From Neospora caninum Liverpool (lineage: Eukaryota; Apicomplexa; Conoidasida; Eucoccidiorida; Sarcocystidae): a stretch of DNA of 64,000 nt. The position numbers and the translations under genes are program-made. This document shows, piece by piece, positions 31,785 to 43,079 of the stretch. Position 1 is the first letter of the stretch. The number at the start of each line of letters is the position of its first letter. The stretch lies in NCBI RefSeq assembly GCF_000208865.1, contig NC_018389.1, positions 2,035,941-2,099,940 on the forward strand, given 5' to 3'. Under the pieces are notes generated by a model. The model did no database searches. It was given only the letters and a program-made list of their open reading frames with translations, and had not been told where the DNA came from.

Positions 31785-34738
31785 TTCGTTGTCGACTGGT
31801 CCAGTGTGTGGTTTCTGTTTTCACCAATTACGCTTTCTCCGATATGAAACACAGAAACGAGGAAAGCCGCCAGTCCGCCCCCGACAGAAGAAAACGTTCA
31901 GAGCGCTGCCTGTCCACACGGTGCGTTCACACGCTTTATTTCACATGTTCTTCTGCGCACAAACCGTCGAAACGTGAGCTGGGGTTCGTAGTCTTGGCAC
32001 AGCGTATCAGCGAAACGCGCTCCTTTTATGCAGCGATACTACGATCTCGTCCCCGCGTGTCCCTACATCTGCCAAGACGCACCTCGCCCTCAACTTTGAC
32101 ATTGAAGAATTTCAAAGTAGTCGATCCTTCGAGAAGGGAGAGTTCCGCTGTTGCGAATCTCTCTTGCAAGGTCGCGTGGCACCACTGGGTCATGGGCTTT
32201 TCCTCCCTGTCAGCAGAGACCGGAGACGAAAGCATGCGCCGTCCGATATCCAAACCCCTCGATGGGTTGGGAGACAACTCTCACCCAGTTTTCGGCGAGC
32301 GGTTCGTTTCCCATCCACGAACCACTCAAAGGCCCAGACCGACAGCGGCTCGAAGCAACTCCGCCCTTCTAAAACGCAGGATCCACAAGGTTCTAAATCG
32401 CGCGAGACACTCCCAAGCGAACGCTGCGCCTTCGGCCTCGACGTGGCTAGCCCGAAGCCTTTCAAAAAAACAATTGTCCCGCGATCCAGAACTCCATAAC
32501 TCAAGTCGAATAACCAGAGACATTGTAGTACCTAGGATACTGAATATGAATCCAGTTTTAATGAGATACCGACACCCACGTTCTTTTTAATTCCGGCACT
32601 CTCTGTCAGGACACCGTACCTGCCTACGTCCACACTGTCAGACACGCAGCCACACAAATCGGTGCACTGTGGTCCTCTGGAGTTGAACCCGGACATGAAG
32701 GCGAAGGAGCGGAGGCAAGAACGCGCCGTCTTTCTTCTTGCATTGCTTACCAGTGGTACGAGTTTGCATTCCAAACGGATCCTTGACCTTCCACCTGCGT
32801 CGGCTGCGGCTGAGGCAAACCACACGTTCGCACAAAAGGCCCTCGATGGTTCAACGTGTAACCGCTTCCTCCTCAGTCCGGTGTGTTGCTCTGTGTCACA
32901 TCCATGTCCAGCTCTCGAGATCGCGCGTCTCTTTCTGCCTGATCAAAGGCGCTGCGGCGACTGTCTCTCCGGCGGGCACGCGAATGCCCCACCAGTGGAA
33001 ATCCCACGGACGTGCCCCCGCCTACTTCCCCAGGGAATCCTAGAATGACGACAAAAATGTGCAGCGTTTGATGTATCTTCGTCCCTATCTCCACAGACTA
33101 CAGCTTCCTACCTACGCAGCCGTCTCTCCGCGTTTAACTGCGTAGGCAACGGGCGTAGCGGGTAAAGGACACACGCTCACCCAGCGCTACGCTCCGGCCG
33201 GGCACTGGTATGCAGAAGTGACTACACACGGATACCGAGGTGAAGACAGCGAGGAAAGGCCCTCTGCACGTCTCTGCTCTCGCGTCACTGCGCAGGAGCC
33301 CAGATCGCACTTTGACGCATAGCAGCGAATCGAAATCGTCTCCCAGCGAAGCGTCGAACTCGCACGCCCTGTCCTGGGTAGGCAGACGCTTCTGCCTGCT
33401 GGAAAAGGCCCCGCGTTGAGAAACTCTTGTAAACCAATCAAGACCTCAGGGCTAACGGTTAAAACGCTACTTTTGGCCGCCAGTACGCTAGGCGATGTAC
33501 GGTATATGTGTGCTCCACCCTAGGATGCCTTCCCTACGGACACAAAAGTTATACATCATATATATATATATATATATATATTTGTATATTTGTGCACGAC
33601 CACGTGTTTGATCGTCGTCTTGCATGCATGCATTCGTGTGTACGTAAATATGTATATTTACTCACCGAAGAGGCAGGCTGCGCGGCTGCCCTCTGCTTGG
33701 CTTCTTCCTTCATCTCTCTGTCCCGAAGTTTCTGTTGCTCTGCGATGGCCTTCTTCTCCTCGCCTTTCTCCTTCTCCGCCTCCTGCATGCGCTTCAGCTC
33801 GGCCTCGCGTTGGGCCTTGTCAGCTTGAAGTCTCTCTGAGTTTCACAAAACACAGAGACAGATCGAGGTCGGCCAGTCCAGCAGACAGGAGAACCCTTGC
33901 GCGGGTCGTGGGTGTTGCGTCTGTGTTGCCGTTCCTCACCCGAGTTGGACTCGGCCTCTTGCAAGTCCTTGATGAACTTTCGGAGGGATGCATGCAGCGC
34001 GTCCATGCACTTCCCTTTGACGAGTTTCAGCGCCTTCTGTCTCTCCTCAGACGACATCGCCTCCGCCTCGGGGAGAGGAACGTCAATGAGTTTCGCAGAG
34101 CTGGTGTAGTCACGGTCCTCGATGGATTCCGCCGAGACGTCAGAAACGGAGATTTCCCCTCGGCATTTTCGGCTGCTTCCCTCCGCGGCATCCGGTCGCT
34201 TCACGAGCGCCTCGAACTGCATTTTCACCGCCAAGTCGATTGCCAAAATCGTCTTGCCTTTTCGTACACTCACGCTCGCTTCACCCGTGACGGTCGGGGT
34301 CGGCAAGATCTTCACGGAGAAGTCTTCCACGTTCTCTAACAAATTCAGTCCACCCAGGTGCGACTGCAGGTACTCTTTGCTCCATTTCGTGTAGCTTTTT
34401 TCTTCCCTGAGAGGAGGCAGAGAAACAGCCGGACGGGAAACAGCTGTGAACACCGAACGCACACTGTCCGAGAACCGCCCTGCGGAGTGGAAAGCTCATG
34501 GGAACGCGCGCAAATGGGAGGAGACGAGAAAAACACGCAAACACCGAGCGTCGACTTCCAAGGAACGGGCTAGGAAAGACCTGAGAGTGGGAAGCATCGC
34601 GGGCCAAACTATTGCGTGCAGGGGCATAGACTGGGCGTCGAACAAGGGCTTCTCGAAGAACGGCTTTCTCCTTACTCGTAGGCAACCTTACCAGTGCCAG
34701 GAGTTCGCATTCCAAACGGATCCCGCGGCGGCAGCCAT
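30630..34738 (-). CDS. Tandem two-domain Aha1-type activator of HSP90 ATPase
   Basis: Seven exons on the minus strand: 34692-34738, 33940-34406, 33666-33823, 32751-32809, 32083-32206, 31208-31313, 30630-30817. All phases agree and give 382 residues. Residues 1-165 form an Aha1 N-terminal domain with the WNANSWHW signature (9-16, family NxNNWHW motif) and an RKGK motif (64-67). Residues 172-224 are a highly charged helical linker (RMQEAEKEKGEEKKAIAEQQ). Residues 225-382 are a second Aha1 N-terminal domain with WNANSYHW (237-244) and RKGK (291-294). The usual C-terminal Aha1 (AHSA1, START-like) domain is missing. Such proteins bind the HSP90 middle domain and stimulate its ATPase in the cytosol; both motifs needed for that in yeast Aha1 are kept here twice. 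Intron 6 appears to use a GC donor. Confidence 0.9.
31714..31781. repeat. TA microsatellite in an intron of the Aha1-type gene
   Basis: TA-rich tract with a pure TA run at about 31750-31781, inside the intron 31314-32082. Confidence 0.95.
33557..33582. repeat. TA microsatellite in an intron of the Aha1-type gene
   Basis: Pure TA run inside the intron 32810-33665, near the word TGCATGCATGCA at 33621-33632. Confidence 0.95.
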
Positions 34739-36779
34739 TGTGTCTTGTGAGAAGAAATCAGGAAAAACAAGGACGAATACGGTTTGAACGCTTCTCCGAT
34801 GGTTCACCGCCGCTGTGTACCGTCCAACGACTGTGCTCAAGAGAGACCGTACGCGAAGAAAACACCAGCTCCGCCGTCTTACGTTTAGGCCGCGAAATTT
34901 ACTTATCTGCCTCTAGAAGAAAAACGTGAGTGACACAGAGGAAAGGAAGAGGTACTGTACCGAAGATCAAAATTCAGAAGCGCCAACTACACAGTGCGGA
35001 AAGATTCCGAAACGGTTGCATGCGCATGCACACACTTCCTGGAAGTGCCCCAGGGCGAGGCGCGAACGGCGCGTTCCGTGAGAGTTAGACCTCACCGAAA
35101 AGGCGCTGGGCAGAAGTGCGCACGCATCTCACTGGAAGGAAAAACAGTGTTTTGTGTCCAGTCAGAGAACCCTGGTTCGTGCGTGGCGCATCTCGAACGC
35201 GTTTCCGTGTCAGTTCTGTGTGCCGGTGCGACCAAGTCGGGAACGCCTGTGAAATGTGTGGTAGGTCACCCGAGCACCTGATTACTTGGCGAGCATTTCT
35301 CATTTCCTTCTTCCCCCGTTCGTGACTTGGAGAAACTCGTGTGTGTCCAGGCATATTGCACGAGACGGATGCTGAAAAAGATCTTCTCGACCGGCAGTCT
35401 ACGAGTGACGAAGATTCGCTGATACTCCCCCGCAAAGTGACCGTTCGTCGCGGCTTCAGGAAGCTGTGATCAGCAATGCCACCATGCCGAGGCTTTTGAA
35501 CGCACCGAGTCGGACACACGCCTTTGCGATTTAGACCTAGGCATGTGCCTAAACGGTGTATCATGCATAACGGTTCCTTCAACCACCACAAACACTTCCA
35601 GTTCTGAAATCGCGCCTCCCACCAAGCTACACAGCGCCCGCGTGACTGCAATACCTGCTTCGACTTCATATGCGGTTCATCATAACAGGAGTGTAACAGC
35701 GGCTAACGGTAACACTTCCACGTGGCTTCTCCTCGCTTTGTCCCCTGCATACAGGGGATTCCGGTTAACACTCAGAAACGGCCTTTTCGCGGAACCCCCT
35801 GAAGCGCGTCTCCTGACAACTTCGCCTCGAAACAAGTGCGCTCTACTCGCGGATGTGCGACACCAGACAGGCCGATGAACCTGTGAGCTACCAGGTTCTC
35901 CTCTTCGGGAGAGCGTCTGCAGAAGTTGTGAAGGCATACATGCCGGACTTGTGCCTAGACGAGCAGATGCGATTCGCGAGAAACCGCAGACACCCGCAAG
36001 TGTTTTACATAGCGCCGTCTGTCGCGGCGGTGACCCCATTAGGGAAACTGCTAATTTTATGGACAAGCGTGCGCCGGCTTTAAGGAGTGTGAAGAAGCAT
36101 GCGTGGAAAACGCTCGAGGCGTGACAAGCTTTGCTTGCATCTGCGCGAACTGCACAGGCGCGTGGGCTGATGCCATCGCTGAGCGTCCACCTCTCCGGGG
36201 ACAGCGCGGAAAGGAAAAACGTACCGCGAAACGCGAAAAACATCGACAAAAACTCGAAAACCACATTTCTTCATAGTGATACGAAAGAATCAACACGTTG
36301 GCATGCTTCCCGCATGTTCCGTTCAACACGTGCTCGTAAGCGTGAATTCTCGAGGGGAGCAAGAGAAGACCCACAGCATTTCTAGAGCCCATCTCCAACT
36401 GGAAGTCGGCCCGAACTGCAGGTTTCCGAACTGCATTTTTGTGGTAAATGGAAACCTGTTGACGACGTAAACCGCACAAAAGGGCCCACCACAGAAAAAA
36501 GCTGGCTTTTCAGTCAAACGTTGGGGCCTGTAGCTTCTTCTCCGGAGTCTGCCGATGCTTCCGGCCTACAGCAGCGGCGACGTCCTTGTAGCCTGCGGAC
36601 CAAACACATCCACGCCCGGCAACGCCGTACTCGTCGGTTTTCGTAAGTTATTCCTGGTCACCATCCGCTGGTGAGCGTTGCCGAAAAACCTGCGGTGCCG
36701 CCGATAGGCAAAAAGGTGACTGAAAACCCGCAACGGTGAGGTGACCGGCACCCGCAACGTGTCGAGTTTTTCGACACCA
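34739..36779. other. Intergenic region between two same-direction genes
   Basis: Two kilobases between the stop of the dehydrogenase gene (36780) and the ATG of the Aha1-type gene (34738), both on the minus strand. It should hold the dehydrogenase 3' UTR and the promoter of the Aha1-type gene. No further exon could be supported. Confidence 0.5.
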
Positions 36780-39700
36780 CTAGAGGTACGCACTGGGGCA
36801 GTGGTTTTTGGTGTCAGAGGCATGTAGAGGCCATTGGCGGTCGAGGAAAAGCATAGCCTGTGTGTCCCCGGCGTGATCAAATCCGACCCGCCGGACTAAG
36901 TTCGACAGCAACGCGCCTCGGTTCTTAGAGCAAACCAGCCTCAAGTACTGCACACCGCAAACACACTCCAGTTGGTACCAGGCAAGAGGGCTCCGCGGAG
37001 TGCAGAAATCCGTCTCGGGAATCCGCGGCTCGCCCGGGACTGGAATGCGCACCTTTCTCATTCAGGGCGCAGTAAAGTTCATTCTTCACTCGCCGCGCAA
37101 CTTGCGGACCCAAATAGATCTGACACACGTGCACCACAAACAACCAGGAACTGCTCAACGTGTGTGGTCAGGAGGGCGAATCACGGCTTAGTTTGTGTGC
37201 TGCTGGCGAACAAGCATTTCTCGTCTCTCTCATCGTACGCGATTGCCGCAGTTTCCGGCAACTGTTGACGGCAAAACACTCTATCCACACAGCCAAGCTC
37301 AGCGAATCCCGGCGAAGCACGCCGACATTTTCAAAAGCAGAGAAAAGAACGCTGTGGATTACCTAAAGACCACCTTTTTGTGCGGCGCATACCCTCCCGA
37401 ATGCGAAAGCTGGCACCTGGATCCAGCTTCGCCAGGCTGCGCCCGGCGACGAGGGCGGTCGGCTGGGTCCGAAGTCACGCGAACCTCCACCATCGTGTGC
37501 AAACTCCGCGTAAAAACCGTACCATGCTACTGTAGAGTTCGACGAGAGACGCCCCCGCTTCAATTTTGTCCAGAGCATCGCGGCCGCTTTCGACGCCTCC
37601 TGTCTGAGAGCACGAACGCGGCAGAAAACAAAACCGTGCCCCGCGGCAGTAAAGCGCTCTGATGGGTCTCCCAGAAAACCCCTCGTGTACTAGCTAACGA
37701 CGGTTCCTCGTTCTCGATATTTCGCAGACATGCCCGACCACGCGATTTCGGTAGACTTAAAAACCTTCGGTTGCCTTTAGAGCAGCGCCAAGAGATTCGG
37801 TCACAGCCCACTCGATGCGGCGTCGAGGCAAGCAAATCGAACGGCAAAAGGAACGACACAAAGGAAAGAGACGGCAGCGCCCGGCGCATCCCTCACCGCG
37901 ATGATAACGAGTTTTCCTTGAGTTAGTTTGTACATGTCGGAGACGCAGGCAGTCGACAAGTTTTTCAACGCCCGCCCGCTGAGGCCGCCTGTCTCAGTCT
38001 TGGAGGGATCCTTCAGAGTCTCTGGACGCTGGATCTGCAGAAAAAACAGAACAGGCACGAGAGCAGAGGAAATCGGTGTCTTGGAATGGAACGGCTTAAC
38101 TGGACAGCAACGGCCCTTGCGTTCCGTTTCCAGAGACATCTCAGAGACACTCGGGAAGGGACGGGGGAGACAGGCGCAGCTGAAAAAAAGAGCTTCATAG
38201 CGTCTTTCTGTCCTGATGTAAAAAGTGTGTATCTCTACAAACATTTCTATTTCACCGTGCGAATCTGCGGTGAGCCGGTGGGTTCCTTCCCAGGTGGAGT
38301 CGCTGCTAGATACGTTGGACCGCGTAAGCAAAACATGGGACCAGTTCTCACGGCTTGAAACCCCCGGAAACGTGCGACGCGGTTTGTGCTCTCCTCCTGG
38401 TGGAGGAAATCCACGTTGTGTGACATGCACATCCCGTAGACAGTGAAGGCAACCCAGTTTCAGAAAGTCAGACGATCGACGCGTCCTGGACGCGTCGTGA
38501 ATTAACGCCGTTCGAAACCTGACAGTCTAACCACGCATCTGTGTATTCTCGACGGAAAGACTCGAGTGCGTGACGGCGCCAGGCTGAACCCCAGAAGCCG
38601 ACATTTTTTCCACAGAAGGAAAGCCCCTCGACCAGAGTCCTTCTTTTTTTCAACAGTCACGTCACAGTCACGTCTTGCTCTCGGCTCTGCTTACGGTCGT
38701 GTTAGAAACAACGAATCCATCCAGGTTCTTGTCGAGAGCCTGAGTTTTAAAGAGCACACCAGCTGAAACCGCTTGAAATAAGAACGCACATGGCCAGAGA
38801 CTTGGTGCCTTCCCCTTCGAAACCTGCCACTGGCTGCACGGCGTCCTCGCGACCCAAGGTATACCAGCGAAGGTATATTGAGCGAGGCGGTTTGTAATCA
38901 TGTAGTACCCCAGAGTCTCGTGTTTCTGGAGGAGACAGCGCGAATCTCGGCCAAGAACGGTGACCCCTTTCCTGAGTTTACAGCCGAGAAAGGCCCGCAG
39001 GTAAACACAGTGGATCCGTCACGCACAGGGGAGACGATACACCTGCTTGCCGCGAAAAACCCCCTCTTCACATTAAACCTTGAACGGAAACTACTGGAAT
39101 AAACCCCAAGCAACTGTTGAGTTATCCTTCCAGAAACCTCCTGATTCGCGTTCGCAATCACCTGTAAGGTGGCGCCGCATCGCTCGCCCCCAGATGCCAG
39201 GGCGGAGAGAGCGAGAAGCGCGGAGCACGACACGAACGAGGCATTGAAAAAAGGTGACACTATGGGAGACTCACCACTTTCGCGATGCTCTCTTTCTCTT
39301 CCATGGTGAGGTCGGGCTGCGAAAAAAGCACGCATCGAAAAACGCCGGCGCAACGCGCCTCGAATTGCGAGGGGACGAAAAAAACACACGATCGACCTAG
39401 ACATTGCAGAGACGCCGAACAAGCACGATTGCCGTTTAGTGTCAACCCTCGTCGTTCTACTTTTGCCCATCCACAGGGGGCCTTCGGCATCTCGGACGCA
39501 GAAACGTCCGCCGTCTCTGCCACGCCTAAGGCCTGCTTCACTCCCACGCGTTCTCCGGGCGCAGTCCGTGGAAGGTATAGACGCTGTTTGCTTCCAAACA
39601 GCAGCAGGCTGTCTCCTGGGCAAGTCTTTTGAGGCCTGTGTCAACCGCACCACGCATGCGTCAAACGGCTCTGAGCGCCGAGTCGCTCACGGAGATTTTC

Positions 39701-42700
39701 ACGAAGAAGAGCGGGCACTTTCCAGTCTGATTGGCGTAGAATGCCGTCGATCGAGCCGCGGTCGCCGCTGCGTCCTCGCGAGCTCCCCGCGGCGTCCCGG
39801 CAGCAGCTGCCATTGTGTCCAGCGCATCGAGCTCCTCGTGAACGGCGTCGATAATGGCCGCAAGGTGCGAGGCGCTTTGAAGACTTCGCAGCCCTGGAGT
39901 GTTGGGAGAAGAAAGATTGACGATGAGGAAATCCGCGAATCTCCCAAGCTTCCTGACTCCCTCGCGCAAATCAGCCACCGCGTCAGTGCTCGTCTTGTTC
40001 TTTCCTGTAGAAGCCGACGTCGAGGACGGCGACACAAGACACGCGCGCGCGTCTCGCGAACAGTGCAGAAAAGACGAGCGCCACTCTGCTGGGCCTCTAC
40101 ACGAAAGACAGATGAATCGCTTCCCAATGATGTTGGGGCCGTCCGAGAGGAGAAACGAGAAGGCCATTTGCTCAGCCCGCCGCGCCTTCTCCACAGCAAG
40201 GCGCGAGGGGGCGAGGGGACCATCTCACCCACAGGCGCAGCGCGGAGACTTCGAGCCCTGGAGTTTCCGGAAACGGGGGATCTTTCGTGCCTGGCCCGCG
40301 AACCACCAGGCGCGCATGTACTGCCGATCAGGCGAACTCACCTAAACTCACTCCCAGCACGCCTTGCGCAGTGAACGGGTCTTTCTTCCTGGTCTCAGCG
40401 AACCTCTCGAGCTGTTGCTGAGCGTAGTCGGCGCCCTTGCTGAAGGACAATGCGAACGCAGGCGAGACGCGCCTCATCGTGTTCCCGTGGCAGCATGGCG
40501 CCGAAACCGACAGGTTACAGGCAGCGGCAAAACGATCGGCCGAGGCCGCGTTTGCGTCAGACACCGCCGGGTAACCTGCGCAAGAACGTTATGCGACACG
40601 TATCGTTTCGCGTGCCTCTCACAGTTTGTGAGCCTTCCTGCCGCACGCGCCCGCCATGGTCCTCGAAGACGCAAACACGAGAGAACAGGGTCGTCTTCCT
40701 GACGCAGGAACCGTACCTGTTGAATCCAAACCGATTGATAATGGATCGGTCCTCGAGCAGCCTGAAGAGCCGCGGCTTCGGGTTTCCAGGCTGGGGCTGC
40801 GGAGTGATGGAACCGACCTCGAGAAACGAAAATCCCATCCTGAAGCCATAGAGGCCGCACACGTCGCGCCGTCGTCTTTCGACACCACGGAAGGTTTGCG
40901 CAAAAGAAGGGACCGGAAGCAGCGCACCGCCCGCAGTGACGGCGCGTGCTGCCATGACGCGAAAAACGCATTTCTTTTCCGTGGAGAAAGGCGACGCAGG
41001 AAAGAGCGTCATGCGCAAACGCATCTACAGAACGGACGAAAAAACCGAGACTCCCAGCACTATATTCAACACGTCTACGGAAAGAAGTTTCTGTGTGTGA
41101 AAAGGAAGCACATTTTGGGAGGCAGTTCCAGACTGTAGGATCCGGGGTGATCGAGTTGACGCGAACGCAAAATGTCTCGTTTTTTCACTGTTTTCGAGGG
41201 CGCCTCCGTTGACCTGCGTCTTTCAAACACGATGAAAACGCAAAACGGCAAAAGCAAGCACGGAGGGGACCGTCGGAAGAACGCCAGATTCGTCGCCACT
41301 CCACCTGTTTGGAGGGGCGCCAAGGAAAGCCTCTGAGACTCCGCCTCTGCTGTCTCGACGTTTTCACAAGATTCCCACTTACCTCAGTAAGGCTGCCGGC
41401 GCCTCTGCGTGTTTGTCGAAGCCCGCGGCGAGGCCAATGGGGCTCAAAAATCTAAGGCCTTTGATGTCCACGTTCATCGCGCTTTCTTCTCTGCGAAGCA
41501 CGGAGTGAGTCGACGAACTCAGCACCAATGAGAAACCTGCAGCCTGCGTTTCTCGCGCCCTTGAAGACGGAGGCCGTATTTCGGCAAGGCGCCGCACGCG
41601 GGACGCCCCCCGCCTTCCCAGTCGTGCTCCGGGATCCCTCCCCCCTGGAGGCTTCCGACGCGTCGCCGGACTCGTGTACAGCCTCCAGGAAGACCTCGGC
41701 GGTCTGTATCTCGCGCCTGGAGCCAAATTCTGTCCCCGACGCACTGCCGTGACGACGCGTCAAAAAAAGGCTTCGACCACGTGCAGTTCAATGCCGCTCA
41801 CAGACGCCCCCTTGCCCGGTTCCTCCCGTCGCGCCGACGAGTGAAGACGTGGGCGAGAAGACAAGCTTTCGCAACGCACGCTCGCGTCTTGCCTCTCACC
41901 CCCACCCCCCCCTCCCCAAAAAAGAACGTTCTCAAGAAAGCACAGACGCTACTTCTCTCTGCCCCGCCTGCGCGCCCTCCGCGTGGAGCCTCACCGGTCG
42001 TAGTCCACGGGCAGCCACCCGCGCTTGGCGAGTTCCATGGCGTATCCGTGGGCGGTCTCGGGGTCGAGCGGACCGCCGCTGCAGAGGCGAAAGAGCACGG
42101 ACGTGACCGGCTCGTAGAAGGAATAGAGTACGCCGCTCACGTCGCCCAGAGCGCTGTAGCAGTACACCCCCGTGCCGAGCAACAGGACGAGCGCAAAGAG
42201 GCGACGCTGAAGAGACAGACAAGCAACGCACGAGTCGAGGGATCTTATGTCTCTGTCGTGGCTGTCCAGCTGGAAGCTGCGGATCTCGTCGCTCGGCGCT
42301 GGCTCTCGCAGGCGCCGGACGCGGGGCTCGAGCGACGCCAAGAGAAGATCTGTGAAGCGCGCAGTGGAGACGCAGTCGCTTCGCGCGCCTCTCTGAGAGG
42401 TTGGCGTCGCGGCGTCAGGCCGCACGCGAACCCGCCAAAGAGACGGAGCAGCGGAATCTGGCTCGGAGGCACAAGCGACACACGCGGCACGTTGGCGGAA
42501 GGGAAACCCACCCCGGAGTTTCCGGCCGAGGCCCCGCGATTGGGTTTTGGTTTCCGGCGTTCGCAGTTTGGAGGGCGCTGAAGAAACGGCCGATCCATAT
42601 GGATGGCGCGGCCATCCTCGAGGCTCGCTTACATTCGCTTTCCTCTCTCGAGCGGTCCGTTCTGCGACGAGTCTCTCGATCTCTTCGGGGGAGACGTCCC

Positions 42701-43079
42701 TTGAGGGGATGCCTGCGCAGGTGGGTCCTCGGCTGTCGCGGTCTGGTCTCGGGTGTACAGACACACTGAGCATTCTGACTTGGAGGCCAAGCGCGATGGT
42801 TCGCGTCGTCCCGCGGACCTCCGCGGCTCTTGACGGCGCCCCGTCCGCCGCGGCTGACAGGAAAGCTGCGAAATCCTGTTTCGCGGTCCTCTCCAGGGAG
42901 GCTCTCGCCTGCGTTTTTCGCAGGCCGCGGATGGAGCAGGCCGAGGAGGCGTGGGCGCCTCTGGCCTCCCACCGGCAAGAGGAAAAGGCCAGTGCTTCGC
43001 ACCTCGCTCCGCGGGCCGCGCAAGACGAAGCTGGGGCGACAGTCCCCCGCGACAACGCGAAGCGAACTGGGAGATGCAT
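36780..43079 (-). CDS. DHODH: Class 2 dihydroorotate dehydrogenase, mitochondrial
   Basis: Fourth step of pyrimidine synthesis: FMN-dependent oxidation of dihydroorotate to orotate with ubiquinone as acceptor, at the inner mitochondrial membrane. Exons on the minus strand: 42633-43079, 41995-42206, 41383-41490, 40717-40839, 40342-40439, 39691-40004, 39275-39316, 38695-38739, 37897-38034, 37523-37603, 37053-37119, 36780-36916. All phases agree, giving 603 residues. An N-terminal Arg/Ala/Ser-rich extension is followed by a membrane segment (about 151-169, [18 protein letters not shown]). FMN and catalytic motifs follow: [52 protein letters not shown] (likely base Ser362), VVSNTTI, ETGGLSG and [10 protein letters not shown]. 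The intron 42207-42632 is an in-frame open stretch of 142 codons, so the N-terminal structure is less certain; an in-frame ATG at 43217 would add 46 residues. The published T. gondii enzyme is, as I recall, about 590 residues. Confidence 0.95.
38477..38497. repeat. Perfect 21-base palindromic inverted repeat in a DHODH intron
   Basis: CGACGCGTCC, one T, then GGACGCGTCG: 10-bp arms with a single-base centre, lying in the intron between the exons at 38695-38739 and 37897-38034. Confidence 0.95.
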
